Source of the DNA: Roseomonas sp. AR75
Lineage (GTDB): Bacteria > Pseudomonadota > Alphaproteobacteria > Acetobacterales > Acetobacteraceae
DNA length: 64,000 bases
Direction: 5' to 3'
NCBI RefSeq assembly: GCF_005222815.1
Contig: NZ_STGB01000006.1
Coordinates: 372,001-436,000, forward strand
Part shown: positions 8,303 through 15,696 of the stretch, piece after piece
Position numbering within the stretch: position 1 is the first letter of the stretch
How the letters are laid out: every line of letters begins with the position of its first letter
Program-made: the position numbers and the translations under genes
Notes under the pieces: model-generated
Told to the model about the DNA's origin: nothing
Seen by the model: only the letters and a program-made list of their open reading frames with translations
Databases searched by the model: none

Positions 8303-9811
8303 ATGCTCGACGCCATGACCGACCCGCGCCCGCATGCGGTGGTGATCGGTTCCGGCTTCGGTGGCCTGGCTGCAGCGGTCCGGCTCGGCGCGCGCGGCTG
8401 GCGCGTGACGGTGCTGGAGAAGCTGGATGCACCCGGCGGACGCGCCTATGTCTTCCGCCAGGACGGCTTCAGCTTCGACGCGGGCCCCACCATCATCACC
8501 GCGCCATACCTGCTGGAGGAGTTGTGGCAGCTCTGCGGCCGGCGGATGAGCGACGACGTCACGCTGCGCGCGATGGACCCGTTCTACCGGATACGCTTCG
8601 ACGACGGCACGGTGATGGCGTGCTCCGCCGATCCCGAGACGACGCGCGCCGAGGTTGCGCGCATCGCGCCGGAGGACCTGCCCGGCTTCGAGCGCTTCAT
8701 GCGCGATTCCGAGGCGATCTACCGTGTCGCCTTCGGTGAGCTGGCGGACAAGCCGTTCCACAGCTTCGGTGCGCTCCTGCGCGCCGCGCCCGACATGATC
8801 CGCCTGCAGGGCTACCGCACGGTGTTCGGCAAGGTCGGCGACTATTTCCGCAACCCGAAGCTCCGCATCGCCTTCAGCTTCCACCCGCTGCTGATCGGCG
8901 GAAACCCGATGACCACCACCGCCTATTACTGCCTGATCGCGCATCTGGAGCGGATGCATGGCGTGCACTACGCGATGGGCGGCATGGGCGCGCTGGTCAA
9001 CGGCATCGCGGGCCTGATCGACGACCTCGGCGGCCGCATCCGCTGCAATGCGGAGGTGGCGGAGATCCTGGCGGAGAACGGTCGCGCGACAGGCGTGCGG
9101 CTCGCGGATGGCGAGCGGGTCGCGGCCGACATCGTCGTCTCCAATGCCGATGTCGGCTGGACCTATTCGAAGCTGCTGGCGAAGCACAAGCGGCGCCGCT
9201 GGACGGACCGCAAGGTGGCCCGCGCGCGCTACTCGATGTCTCTCTTCGTCTGGTATTTCGGCACGAACCGGAAGTTCGACGACGTCTATCACCACACCAT
9301 GGTGCTTGGCCCGCGCTACGAAGGGCTGCTGCATGACATCTTCACCCGCAAGCACCTCTCCGAGGATTTCTCCCTGTATCTGCACCGTCCGACCATGACG
9401 GACCCTTCCCTGGCGCCGCCGGGCTGTGATGCCTTCTACGTTCTCTCGCCGGTGCCGCATCTCGGCAGCGGGGTGGACTGGGGCACGCGTGCGGAGCCCT
9501 ATCGCGCGGCGATCCAGAAGCGGCTTGAGGAGACGGTGATGCCCGGCCTGGGCGACGCCATCGTCACCTCGCGCATGCTGACGCCGCAGGATTTCCGCGA
9601 CCGCCTGCTGTCGGTGAACGGCGCGGCCTTCTCGCTGGAGCCACAGCTGTTCCAGAGCGCCTGGTTCCGCCCGCACAACCGCAGCGAGGAGCTGGAGGGC
9701 CTCTACCTCGTCGGCGCCGGCACGCATCCCGGCGCGGGTGTGCCCGGCGTGATCAGCTCGGCGAAGGTGCTCGACCAGCTGGTGCCGGAGGCGCTCGCCT
9801 TCCGGCGCTGA
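8303..9811 (+). CDS. crtI: Phytoene desaturase CrtI
   Basis: 502 aa. It is the FAD-dependent desaturase that converts phytoene to neurosporene or lycopene. The dinucleotide-binding fold is at the N-terminus (VVIGSGFGGLAAAVRLGARG), followed by DAPGGRAYVF and DAGPTIIT. The C-terminal signature GLYLVGAGTHPGAGVPGV is the bacterial-type phytoene dehydrogenase pattern. A CGGAGG ribosome site precedes the ATG. The usual partner crtB is not next to it and is not in the window. It is convergent with the crtD paralog, with three bases between the stops. Confidence 0.95.
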   Translation: MLDAMTDPRPHAVVIGSGFGGLAAAVRLGARGWRVTVLEKLDAPGGRAYVFRQDGFSFDAGPTIITAPYLLEELWQLCGRRMSDDVTLRAMDPFYRIRFDDGTVMACSADPETTRAEVARIAPEDLPGFERFMRDSEAIYRVAFGELADKPFHSFGALLRAAPDMIRLQGYRTVFGKVGDYFRNPKLRIAFSFHPLLIGGNPMTTTAYYCLIAHLERMHGVHYAMGGMGALVNGIAGLIDDLGGRIRCNAEVAEILAENGRATGVRLADGERVAADIVVSNADVGWTYSKLLAKHKRRRWTDRKVARARYSMSLFVWYFGTNRKFDDVYHHTMVLGPRYEGLLHDIFTRKHLSEDFSLYLHRPTMTDPSLAPPGCDAFYVLSPVPHLGSGVDWGTRAEPYRAAIQKRLEETVMPGLGDAIVTSRMLTPQDFRDRLLSVNGAAFSLEPQLFQSAWFRPHNRSEELEGLYLVGAGTHPGAGVPGVISSAKVLDQLVPEALAFRR

Positions 9812-9814
9812 GCA

Positions 9815-11338
9815 TCAGGCGGGCGCCGCCACGCGCAGCGCCCGCCCTGCGCCGCCGGCGAGATCCTCCAGCACCCTCGCCGCCGCCAGCCGCCCCGACA
9901 TTGCCGCCATGGGGATGCCGGCACCCGGATGCACCGAGCCGCCGGCGCAGTAGAGGCCCGGCAGGCGCGTGGCGGCGCCTGGTCGCGCGAAGGTGCCGGT
10001 CGCGCCATGGCCCGCGCGCCCATACAGCGCGCCGCCGCTCGCCGGGAACAGCGCGTCGAAGCCGGTCGGCGTGGTCGGCACGGCTTCGCCCAGGTCGAGC
10101 TCCAGCCCGCAATCGCGCAGCACGCCGAGCGTGCGATCCGCCAGCGCCGGAAGCTCCGGCGTGAAGTCGTGGCTGTCGCCGTCGGGCGGCGCGTTGATCA
10201 GCAGCAGCATGCGCTCCGGCGTACCGTCGCCGATCTCCCCGAAGCCACGATCCTGCGCGCAGAGATAGACCGTCGGCGCGGCGCAGATCGCGCGCCGGCG
10301 GAAGACGGCGTCGAACTCCCCGGCGTAGTCCTCGGCGAAGAACACGTTGTGGTGCAGCAGCGGGAAGCCGCGCGTCGGCGCGTGCACGCACCAGGTCACG
10401 GCGGACAGCGATCGCGCGGCATCCGGCGTATCCGGCGCGGCGCGGCGGACGGCCTGCCCGAGCATCCCGCGCGCCAGCGCCGCGACATCGCCGTTGAACA
10501 CGATGGCGTCGGCGGCGATCTCCTCGCCATCCGCAAGGCGCACGCCGCAGGCGCGGCCGTCGCGGAGGAGGATCTCCGCGACATGCGCGCCGAAGCGGAA
10601 TCGCGCACCCTGCCGCTCGGCGAGCGCCTGCAGCGCCTGCGCCACGCGCACCATGCCGCCCTGCACCAGCCACACCCCGTCCTGCTCCACATGCGCGATC
10701 AGCATCAGCGTCGCCGGCGCCAGGAAGGGCGAGCAGCCGGTGTAGGTGGCGTAGCGCCCGAAAAGCTGCCTCAGCCGCGGATCGCGGAAGTGATCGCCCA
10801 GCGCCGACCACAGCGTGCGCCAGGGCGCGGTGCGCCACAGCGCGTCCAGCCGCCCCCAGCCGACACGCCGCACCAGCTCCAGCGGGGAAGGGCGCTCGGC
10901 GGCCATGAAGCTGCGCAGCAGCGTGCGGTGGATGTCGGCGCTGCGCGCGACGAAGTCGCGATAGCCCTGCGCATCGGCGGCGCCCGCAAAGTCGCCGATC
11001 GCCTCCGCCGAGCGGTCCACGTCGGCGAAGAGGTCGAGCCTGCCGCCCTGCCGCCACGCGTGCCGCGCCAGGATCTCCGCTGGCGCCAACGACAGGGCGT
11101 CGTCGAGACGCTCCCCGGCATCGGCGAACAGGCCCTCGAAGATCCAGCGCATGGTGAAGACGGTGGGGCCGGCATCCACGCCCTGCACCTGGCGCATCTT
11201 GCCGCCCGGTGTCGCCGCGCGTTCCAGTACGGTCACCGCGGCGCCGCGCCGCGCGAGGTCGGCGGCCGCCGCCAGCCCGCCCATGCCGGCGCCGATCACC
11301 AGCACGCGGTCCTGGCGGCGCCCCATGCCGCCATCCAT
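9815..11338 (-). CDS. CrtD-type carotenoid desaturase, paralog
   Basis: 507 aa. It is an FAD-dependent amine oxidase/CrtI-family enzyme, with VLVIGAGMGGLAAAADLARR at the N-terminus and LPGLYCAGGSVHPGAGIPMA at the C-terminus. It resembles the second CrtD-like protein at 15693-17177 along its whole length (for example ATLMLIAHVE and SGGALYG blocks) more than it resembles CrtI. CrtD enzymes desaturate C-3,4 of 1-hydroxycarotenoids in the spirilloxanthin pathway. Since the other copy is coupled to crtC, this one may act on a different intermediate. It starts two bases after the stop of the upstream DUF2306-like gene. Confidence 0.8.
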   Translation of the reverse strand: MDGGMGRRQDRVLVIGAGMGGLAAAADLARRGAAVTVLERAATPGGKMRQVQGVDAGPTVFTMRWIFEGLFADAGERLDDALSLAPAEILARHAWRQGGRLDLFADVDRSAEAIGDFAGAADAQGYRDFVARSADIHRTLLRSFMAAERPSPLELVRRVGWGRLDALWRTAPWRTLWSALGDHFRDPRLRQLFGRYATYTGCSPFLAPATLMLIAHVEQDGVWLVQGGMVRVAQALQALAERQGARFRFGAHVAEILLRDGRACGVRLADGEEIAADAIVFNGDVAALARGMLGQAVRRAAPDTPDAARSLSAVTWCVHAPTRGFPLLHHNVFFAEDYAGEFDAVFRRRAICAAPTVYLCAQDRGFGEIGDGTPERMLLLINAPPDGDSHDFTPELPALADRTLGVLRDCGLELDLGEAVPTTPTGFDALFPASGGALYGRAGHGATGTFARPGAATRLPGLYCAGGSVHPGAGIPMAAMSGRLAAARVLEDLAGGAGRALRVAAPA

Positions 11339-11340
11339 GC

Positions 11341-12087
11341 TCAGGCCGCCTGCGCCAGTTCGCCGCGTCGACGCAGCCGCGCCGCGCGATCGATCGCCAG
11401 CCGGTGCCAGATGATGATGACCAGCCCGACGCTCAGGGGGATCGCCCACATCACCGGATGCAGTGCGAGCTCGGGGAAGATCCGCACGGAGCCGAAGGCC
11501 ATGAAGGCGGTGTAGACGCTGATGCCCGCGCCGACGAGCGCCTTCACATGCTCCTTCAGCCAGTCCTCCCGCGTCGGATTGTCCTTCGCCAGGAACCACA
11601 GATTCGTCGCGCCCGTCGCGAGGCCGACCACGGCGAGGCCGATCAGCAGCTTCTCGCCCATCAGCCAGCCCTGGAAAGCGCAGTTGGCCGAGGTGGCGAT
11701 GACGATCCACTGCCAGGCATACATCGCGCGTGTGCGGTTCAGCGCCTGCCGCCCGCGATGCCGCACCAGCATCCAGCCGTACCAGGTCAGGTTGATCGTC
11801 AGCGTGGAGGCGCAGAGCATCAGATGGCCGAAGAAGCCGCGCACGAACACCTCGTCGAAGCGCCCGACGAGCTGCGGATGCGTTCCCATCGGGTCAACCA
11901 GCGACAGCAGGCTCATGCCGAGGGCGAAGACGCCGGTGCACAGCAGCGCGAGCGTGAACACCTGCCCCCAGCGGCGATGGTTCACGCCGCCCTTGCGCCC
12001 GATCACCGGCACCCAGAAGGCGATGGCACCCGTCGCACCCGACAGGATGTGGGCGATGACCAGGGTATGGAAGATCCACAGCTCCAC
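11341..12087 (-). CDS. DUF2306-like multi-pass membrane protein
   Basis: 248 aa with about seven hydrophobic helices. The N-terminal pattern HTLVIAHILSGATGAIAFW followed by NHRRWGQVF resembles the DUF2306 family of unknown function. The GTG at 12087 was chosen because AGGAGG lies 8 bases upstream and the protein begins directly with its first helix; the longer upstream reading frame runs antisense through the P450 gene. It is the first gene of a two-gene operon with the crtD paralog. Its promoter region, shared with the divergent P450 gene, contains a PpsR-like palindrome. No function can be assigned. Confidence 0.7.
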   Translation of the reverse strand: MELWIFHTLVIAHILSGATGAIAFWVPVIGRKGGVNHRRWGQVFTLALLCTGVFALGMSLLSLVDPMGTHPQLVGRFDEVFVRGFFGHLMLCASTLTINLTWYGWMLVRHRGRQALNRTRAMYAWQWIVIATSANCAFQGWLMGEKLLIGLAVVGLATGATNLWFLAKDNPTREDWLKEHVKALVGAGISVYTAFMAFGSVRIFPELALHPVMWAIPLSVGLVIIIWHRLAIDRAARLRRRGELAQAA

Positions 12088-12111
12088 TCGCAGACCTCCT
12101 GTGGGCCGAAG

Positions 12112-12129
12112 TGACAATGCCACTTGACA
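12112..12129. promoter_or_regulatory. Near-consensus PpsR/CrtJ operator
   Basis: Reads TGACAATGCCACTTGACA. The PpsR/CrtJ consensus is TGT-N12-ACA. The right arm CTTGACA is identical to that of the perfect palindrome at 17208-17225; the left arm has TGA for TGT. It lies 25 bases upstream of the DUF2306-like GTG and 73 bases upstream of the preferred P450 start, so it could repress both divergent units. Confidence 0.5.
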
Positions 12130-12201
12130 CTTTCGGCTGTAAAGCAGCGGAATGGGCGTCGTTGTAAGTCGCTGATGACAGGGCGACCCGGGCAGGACGG
12201 C

Positions 12202-13623
12202 ATGACCGACGCGCCGATCATCGAGGACGCACCGGCGCGACGCGCCGGCGCGGCGGGCTGGGCGCCCTTCGTCCCGCCCTACACGCCGCCATGGCCCGCC
12301 GTGCCGTCGCTGTTCCGCGCGATGCTGCGCGGCGACGGCGACCTGCTCTCGCTGCTGCCGCGCGAGGCGTACCACATGAAGATCGGTCCGCTCGGCTATT
12401 CGCGCCGCTCGATCGTGGTGGTGAACGAGCCGGCGATGGTCCGCCACGTGCTGGCCGACCCCGAGGGCATCTTCCCCAAATCCGACCTGATGGTGCACGC
12501 GCTGGAGCCGCTGATCGGCGACAGTATCTTCGTGTCGTCAGGGGCGACGTGGCGCAGGCAGCGCGAGGCGATCGATCCCGCGTTGTCCATGATGCGCGTG
12601 AACCGCGCCTTTCCCGCGATGGAAGCCGGCTGCGAATCGGCCGAGGCCGAATACGACGGCCACGCGCAACAGGGCACGCCCTTCAGCCTCGACCTGGCGA
12701 TGAGCCACCTGACGGCCGACATCATCTGCCGCACCGTCTTCACCACGACGCTGGCCACAAAGACCGCGCATGACGTCTTCGACGCCTTCACCGAATTCGA
12801 ACGCCGCGTCGCCCAGGTGGAGATCCGCCGGCTGATATGGGACAAGGCCTGGACCAAGGCGCCGCAGAAGGCGCCGGTGCTGGAGGCCTGCGCCGTGATC
12901 CGCGCGCGCATCGGCGAATTGCTGGACACGCATCTCGATGCCGGCGCCAGCTTCGACGACATCGCGCAGCAGGTGATCGAGGCGCGCGACGACCTCGGCG
13001 CCAAGGCCTTCGACCGCGAGGAACTGATCGACCAGCTCGGCGTGCTGTTCCTGGCGGGGCACGAGACATCCGCCAGCGCGCTCACCTGGGCCTTCGCGAT
13101 CCTCGCCTCGCAACCCGCGCTTGTCGCGCGCCTGCGCGCGGAGGTGGAGGAAGTGACAGCCGGCGGCCCGATCGAATTCCACCACATCAAGCGCCTGACG
13201 CTGACGCGCAACATCTTCCGGGAGACGTTGCGGCTCTATCCGCCGATCACCTTCCTGCCGCGCGTCGCGAACGCGGCGACCTCGCTGAACGGCTATCGCC
13301 TGAAGAGGGGCGCGCTGGTGATGGTGGCGCCCTGGGTGCTGCATCGCCATCGGCTTTACTGGAAGGACCCGAACCGCTTCGATCCCGACCGCTTCCTGCC
13401 GGAACGCGAGGATCAGATCACCTCCGGCGCCTATATCCCCTTCGGCATCGGGCCACGCATCTGTGCCGGCGCCGCCTTCGCCACGATCGAGGCGACGCTG
13501 CTGATCGCGCGGCTGTTCCGCCGCTACGACTGGACGCTGGACGCGCCCGACCGCATCCGCCCCGCCGCGCGCCTCACCACGCGACCCGTGGAGCAGGTCA
13601 TGTGCCGCGTGAGGATGGCGTGA
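12202..13623 (+). CDS. Cytochrome P450
   Basis: 473 aa. It is a heme-thiolate monooxygenase. The I-helix motif AGHETS is at about residues 285-290, the ExxR pair (ETLR) at 341-344, and the heme-binding loop FGIGPRICAG has Cys421 as iron ligand. No reductase domain is fused, so it needs separate redox partners. The ATG at 12202 was chosen; upstream in-frame codons at 12124 and 12175 would place the start in the promoter and operator. The stop overlaps the GTG of the ATP-grasp gene by four bases. The substrate is unknown; a position between carotenoid genes suggests a carotenoid or another pigment or lipid. Confidence 0.93.
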   Translation: MTDAPIIEDAPARRAGAAGWAPFVPPYTPPWPAVPSLFRAMLRGDGDLLSLLPREAYHMKIGPLGYSRRSIVVVNEPAMVRHVLADPEGIFPKSDLMVHALEPLIGDSIFVSSGATWRRQREAIDPALSMMRVNRAFPAMEAGCESAEAEYDGHAQQGTPFSLDLAMSHLTADIICRTVFTTTLATKTAHDVFDAFTEFERRVAQVEIRRLIWDKAWTKAPQKAPVLEACAVIRARIGELLDTHLDAGASFDDIAQQVIEARDDLGAKAFDREELIDQLGVLFLAGHETSASALTWAFAILASQPALVARLRAEVEEVTAGGPIEFHHIKRLTLTRNIFRETLRLYPPITFLPRVANAATSLNGYRLKRGALVMVAPWVLHRHRLYWKDPNRFDPDRFLPEREDQITSGAYIPFGIGPRICAGAAFATIEATLLIARLFRRYDWTLDAPDRIRPAARLTTRPVEQVMCRVRMA

Positions 13624-14819
13624 CCGGCACCGTCCTCGTCACCCTCGGACGCCTGCCGAAAGGCCTCGACATCTGCCGCAGCTTCGCCCTGGCCGGCTGG
13701 CGCGTGGTGGTGGCGGAGCCGCATGCGCGCCATCTCTGCGGCGCGTCCAACAGCGTCACCCGCAGCGTCCCCCTGCCCGCGCCGGCGGAGGGCAAGCGCC
13801 TCTACCTCCAGCGGCTGGCGGAGGTCGCGCGCGCCCACGGCGCCGACCTCGTCGTGCCGGTCTCGGAGGAGGCGCTGCATGTCGCCTTCCTGCCGCGATT
13901 CCTGCCGGAGGTGCCGGTGTTCGCCATGCCGCCCGGCACGATGCTCGCGCTGCACCACAAGGGCCGCTTCACGGAGGTTGCGCGGGAGGCAGGCGTCGCG
14001 GTGCCGGAGACGCATCCGCTCGGCAGCGAGGACGCGGCAGCGCTGGCGCGTGCCGGCCGCGTCGTGGTGAAGCCCGTCCACTCCGCCGCCGGCCGCGGGG
14101 TGCGGGTGCTGGCCGAGGGCGAGTCGCTGCCCGCGCCTGAGCCCGGCGCGCCCGCCGTGGTGCAGCGCTTCCTGCCCGGTGCGGAGTTCAGCTCCTGCAC
14201 GCTGGCGCGGCAGGGCAGCGTGCTCGGCACGGTGATCTATCGCGGCGTGCAGTTCGCCGGCTCCGTCGCCTGCGCCTTCGAACGGGTGGAGCACGCGGAG
14301 GCCGAGGCCTGGATCGCCCAACTGGTCGAAAGACTGGGCTGGTCCGGCTTCATCGCCTTCGACATGCGCGAGGACGCCGAGGGCCGCATCCACGGCATCG
14401 AGTGCAACCCGCGCACCACCAGCGGCCTGCACTTCTTCGAGACCGAGGACATCGCCGCTGCCATCCTCGGCGCGCGGGACACGGTGCGCCACCGCGAGGC
14501 CACGCGCCTGCAGCAATTCTGGTCCTGCCTGACCGAGACGCAGCTGGCGCTGTTCCGCCGCGATCCCGCCTTCGGCCGCCACCTGCGCAACCTGTTCAGC
14601 ACGCGCGACGTCACCTGGGCGGCGCGCGACATGGCGCCACTGCTGACCATGCCCTGGACCGCCTGGCCGATCATGCGCGACGCCGCGCGCCAGCGCGTTC
14701 CCTTCGGGGAGGTCGCGACCCAGGACGTCGGCTGGTTCGAGGGCGAGGTGCGCGCCGCGCCTACCGCAGCGGCCGCGGCACCCGAAAGGGCAGCATCGCG
14801 TACATCAGCGGCGACCTGA
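13620..14819 (+). CDS. ATP-grasp enzyme of unknown substrate
   Basis: 399 aa, starting at GTG within a GTGA overlap with the P450 stop. The N-terminal 100 residues look like a Rossmann-type pre-ATP-grasp domain (VLVTLGRLPKGLDICRSF). The ATP-grasp core shows VVVKPVHSAAGRGVRVL with Lys151 and a glycine loop, and the metal-binding pair Glu261/Asn263 in IECNPRTTSG. Such enzymes join a carboxylate to an amine or another nucleophile through an acyl-phosphate. A C-terminal segment of about 120 residues has no motif I recognise. The last 59 bases overlap the 3' end of crtC on the other strand. Confidence 0.8.
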   Translation: MTGTVLVTLGRLPKGLDICRSFALAGWRVVVAEPHARHLCGASNSVTRSVPLPAPAEGKRLYLQRLAEVARAHGADLVVPVSEEALHVAFLPRFLPEVPVFAMPPGTMLALHHKGRFTEVAREAGVAVPETHPLGSEDAAALARAGRVVVKPVHSAAGRGVRVLAEGESLPAPEPGAPAVVQRFLPGAEFSSCTLARQGSVLGTVIYRGVQFAGSVACAFERVEHAEAEAWIAQLVERLGWSGFIAFDMREDAEGRIHGIECNPRTTSGLHFFETEDIAAAILGARDTVRHREATRLQQFWSCLTETQLALFRRDPAFGRHLRNLFSTRDVTWAARDMAPLLTMPWTAWPIMRDAARQRVPFGEVATQDVGWFEGEVRAAPTAAAAAPERAASRTSAAT

Positions 14820-15696
14820 AGCGATCCAGCGACAGGCTCTCATGCACGCCGGGCGCGTCCTGCCCCAGCAGCCGCGTGTGGATCTCCGAGCGCGAGTAGA
14901 ACGGCGCATCGGTCAGCGTACGCGTCACGCGTACGGGGCCCTCCGCCCGCGTCGGCCGGCGGAGCCGCCACAGCGTGCGCGGCAGTTCCGCTTCTGGGGG
15001 CGGCGGGAAATCGGTCAGCGCGCCGTCATCCGTGGCCTTCAGCGCGAGAGACTGGGTGGTGCCGTCGCGGCGCTGCGTGTTGTAGAGAATCGCCGTCGCA
15101 TCCGGCAGCGCCGCCCGACACCAGTCCCACTCGCGGAAATCCTGCTCGAGCGGCGCGGCGCCGGCATTGGTGTCGAAATAGGCCGCGCCCGACCAGCGCA
15201 GCGCCGGGCTTTCCAGTTCGACCTCCACGCGGGAGCGCGGCGCGATGGGCTGCCATTCGTGCCGCCCATCCGAATCGAGCGTCAGCCGCCGCGTGGACAG
15301 CGCCGTCGGATGCAGCCGCACCACGCCGCGCAGGCGCGAGGGGATCGGCGCCGTCACTTCCTCGATGCGCACGGTCAGCGTCGTGCCGTCCCATGTGAGC
15401 CCGCTCGGCCCGATCGTCAGCGTGTTGGCGTCGCGCCGCAGCGCATGCCGCCGGCGGTCCGTCATCGCCCATCGGGCGGGCGTGCCGTACAGCACGACGT
15501 TCAGGCAGCAATGGTCGTGCGGATCGCCGCCCGTGCCGCCCTCGGCCATCCGCGCCAGCGCATACCAGGGCGAGAACACCGTGCCGATGAAGGCGATGAT
15601 CGTGATGCCGTGCTTCCCGTCGTCGGACAGCGCATCGAGGTACCACCAGCAATAGCCGCGCCGCGGCACCGGCCGGTCGAAGGCCCAGTCTCTCAA
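14761..15696 (-). CDS. crtC: Carotenoid 1,2-hydratase CrtC
   Basis: 311 aa. It adds water across the C-1,2 double bond of neurosporene or lycopene in spirilloxanthin or spheroidene synthesis. The N-terminal block PRRGYCWWYLDALSDDGKHG with IIAFIGTVFSPWYA, and the DPHDHCCLNVVLYG block, are CrtC signatures. The first conserved residues (DWAFDRPV) follow a TTG at 15696 that overlaps the crtD stop (TTGA). That makes TTG the likely start, with translation coupled to crtD. The length fits the shorter Rhodobacter-type enzymes. It is convergent with and overlaps the ATP-grasp gene. Confidence 0.92.
   Translation of the reverse strand: MRDWAFDRPVPRRGYCWWYLDALSDDGKHGITIIAFIGTVFSPWYALARMAEGGTGGDPHDHCCLNVVLYGTPARWAMTDRRRHALRRDANTLTIGPSGLTWDGTTLTVRIEEVTAPIPSRLRGVVRLHPTALSTRRLTLDSDGRHEWQPIAPRSRVEVELESPALRWSGAAYFDTNAGAAPLEQDFREWDWCRAALPDATAILYNTQRRDGTTQSLALKATDDGALTDFPPPPEAELPRTLWRLRRPTRAEGPVRVTRTLTDAPFYSRSEIHTRLLGQDAPGVHESLSLDRFRSPLMYAMLPFRVPRPLR

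Noticed and set aside
12100..12116. TGT-N11-ACA sequence as a PpsR site
   Set aside because: Spacing is 11 rather than 12 and the arms are not symmetric; the overlapping TGA-N12-ACA at 12112-12129 fits better.
12124..12201. Earlier in-frame starts for the P450
   Set aside because: They would put the N-terminus in the promoter and operator region and give a non-homologous extension; 12202 gives a normal protein.
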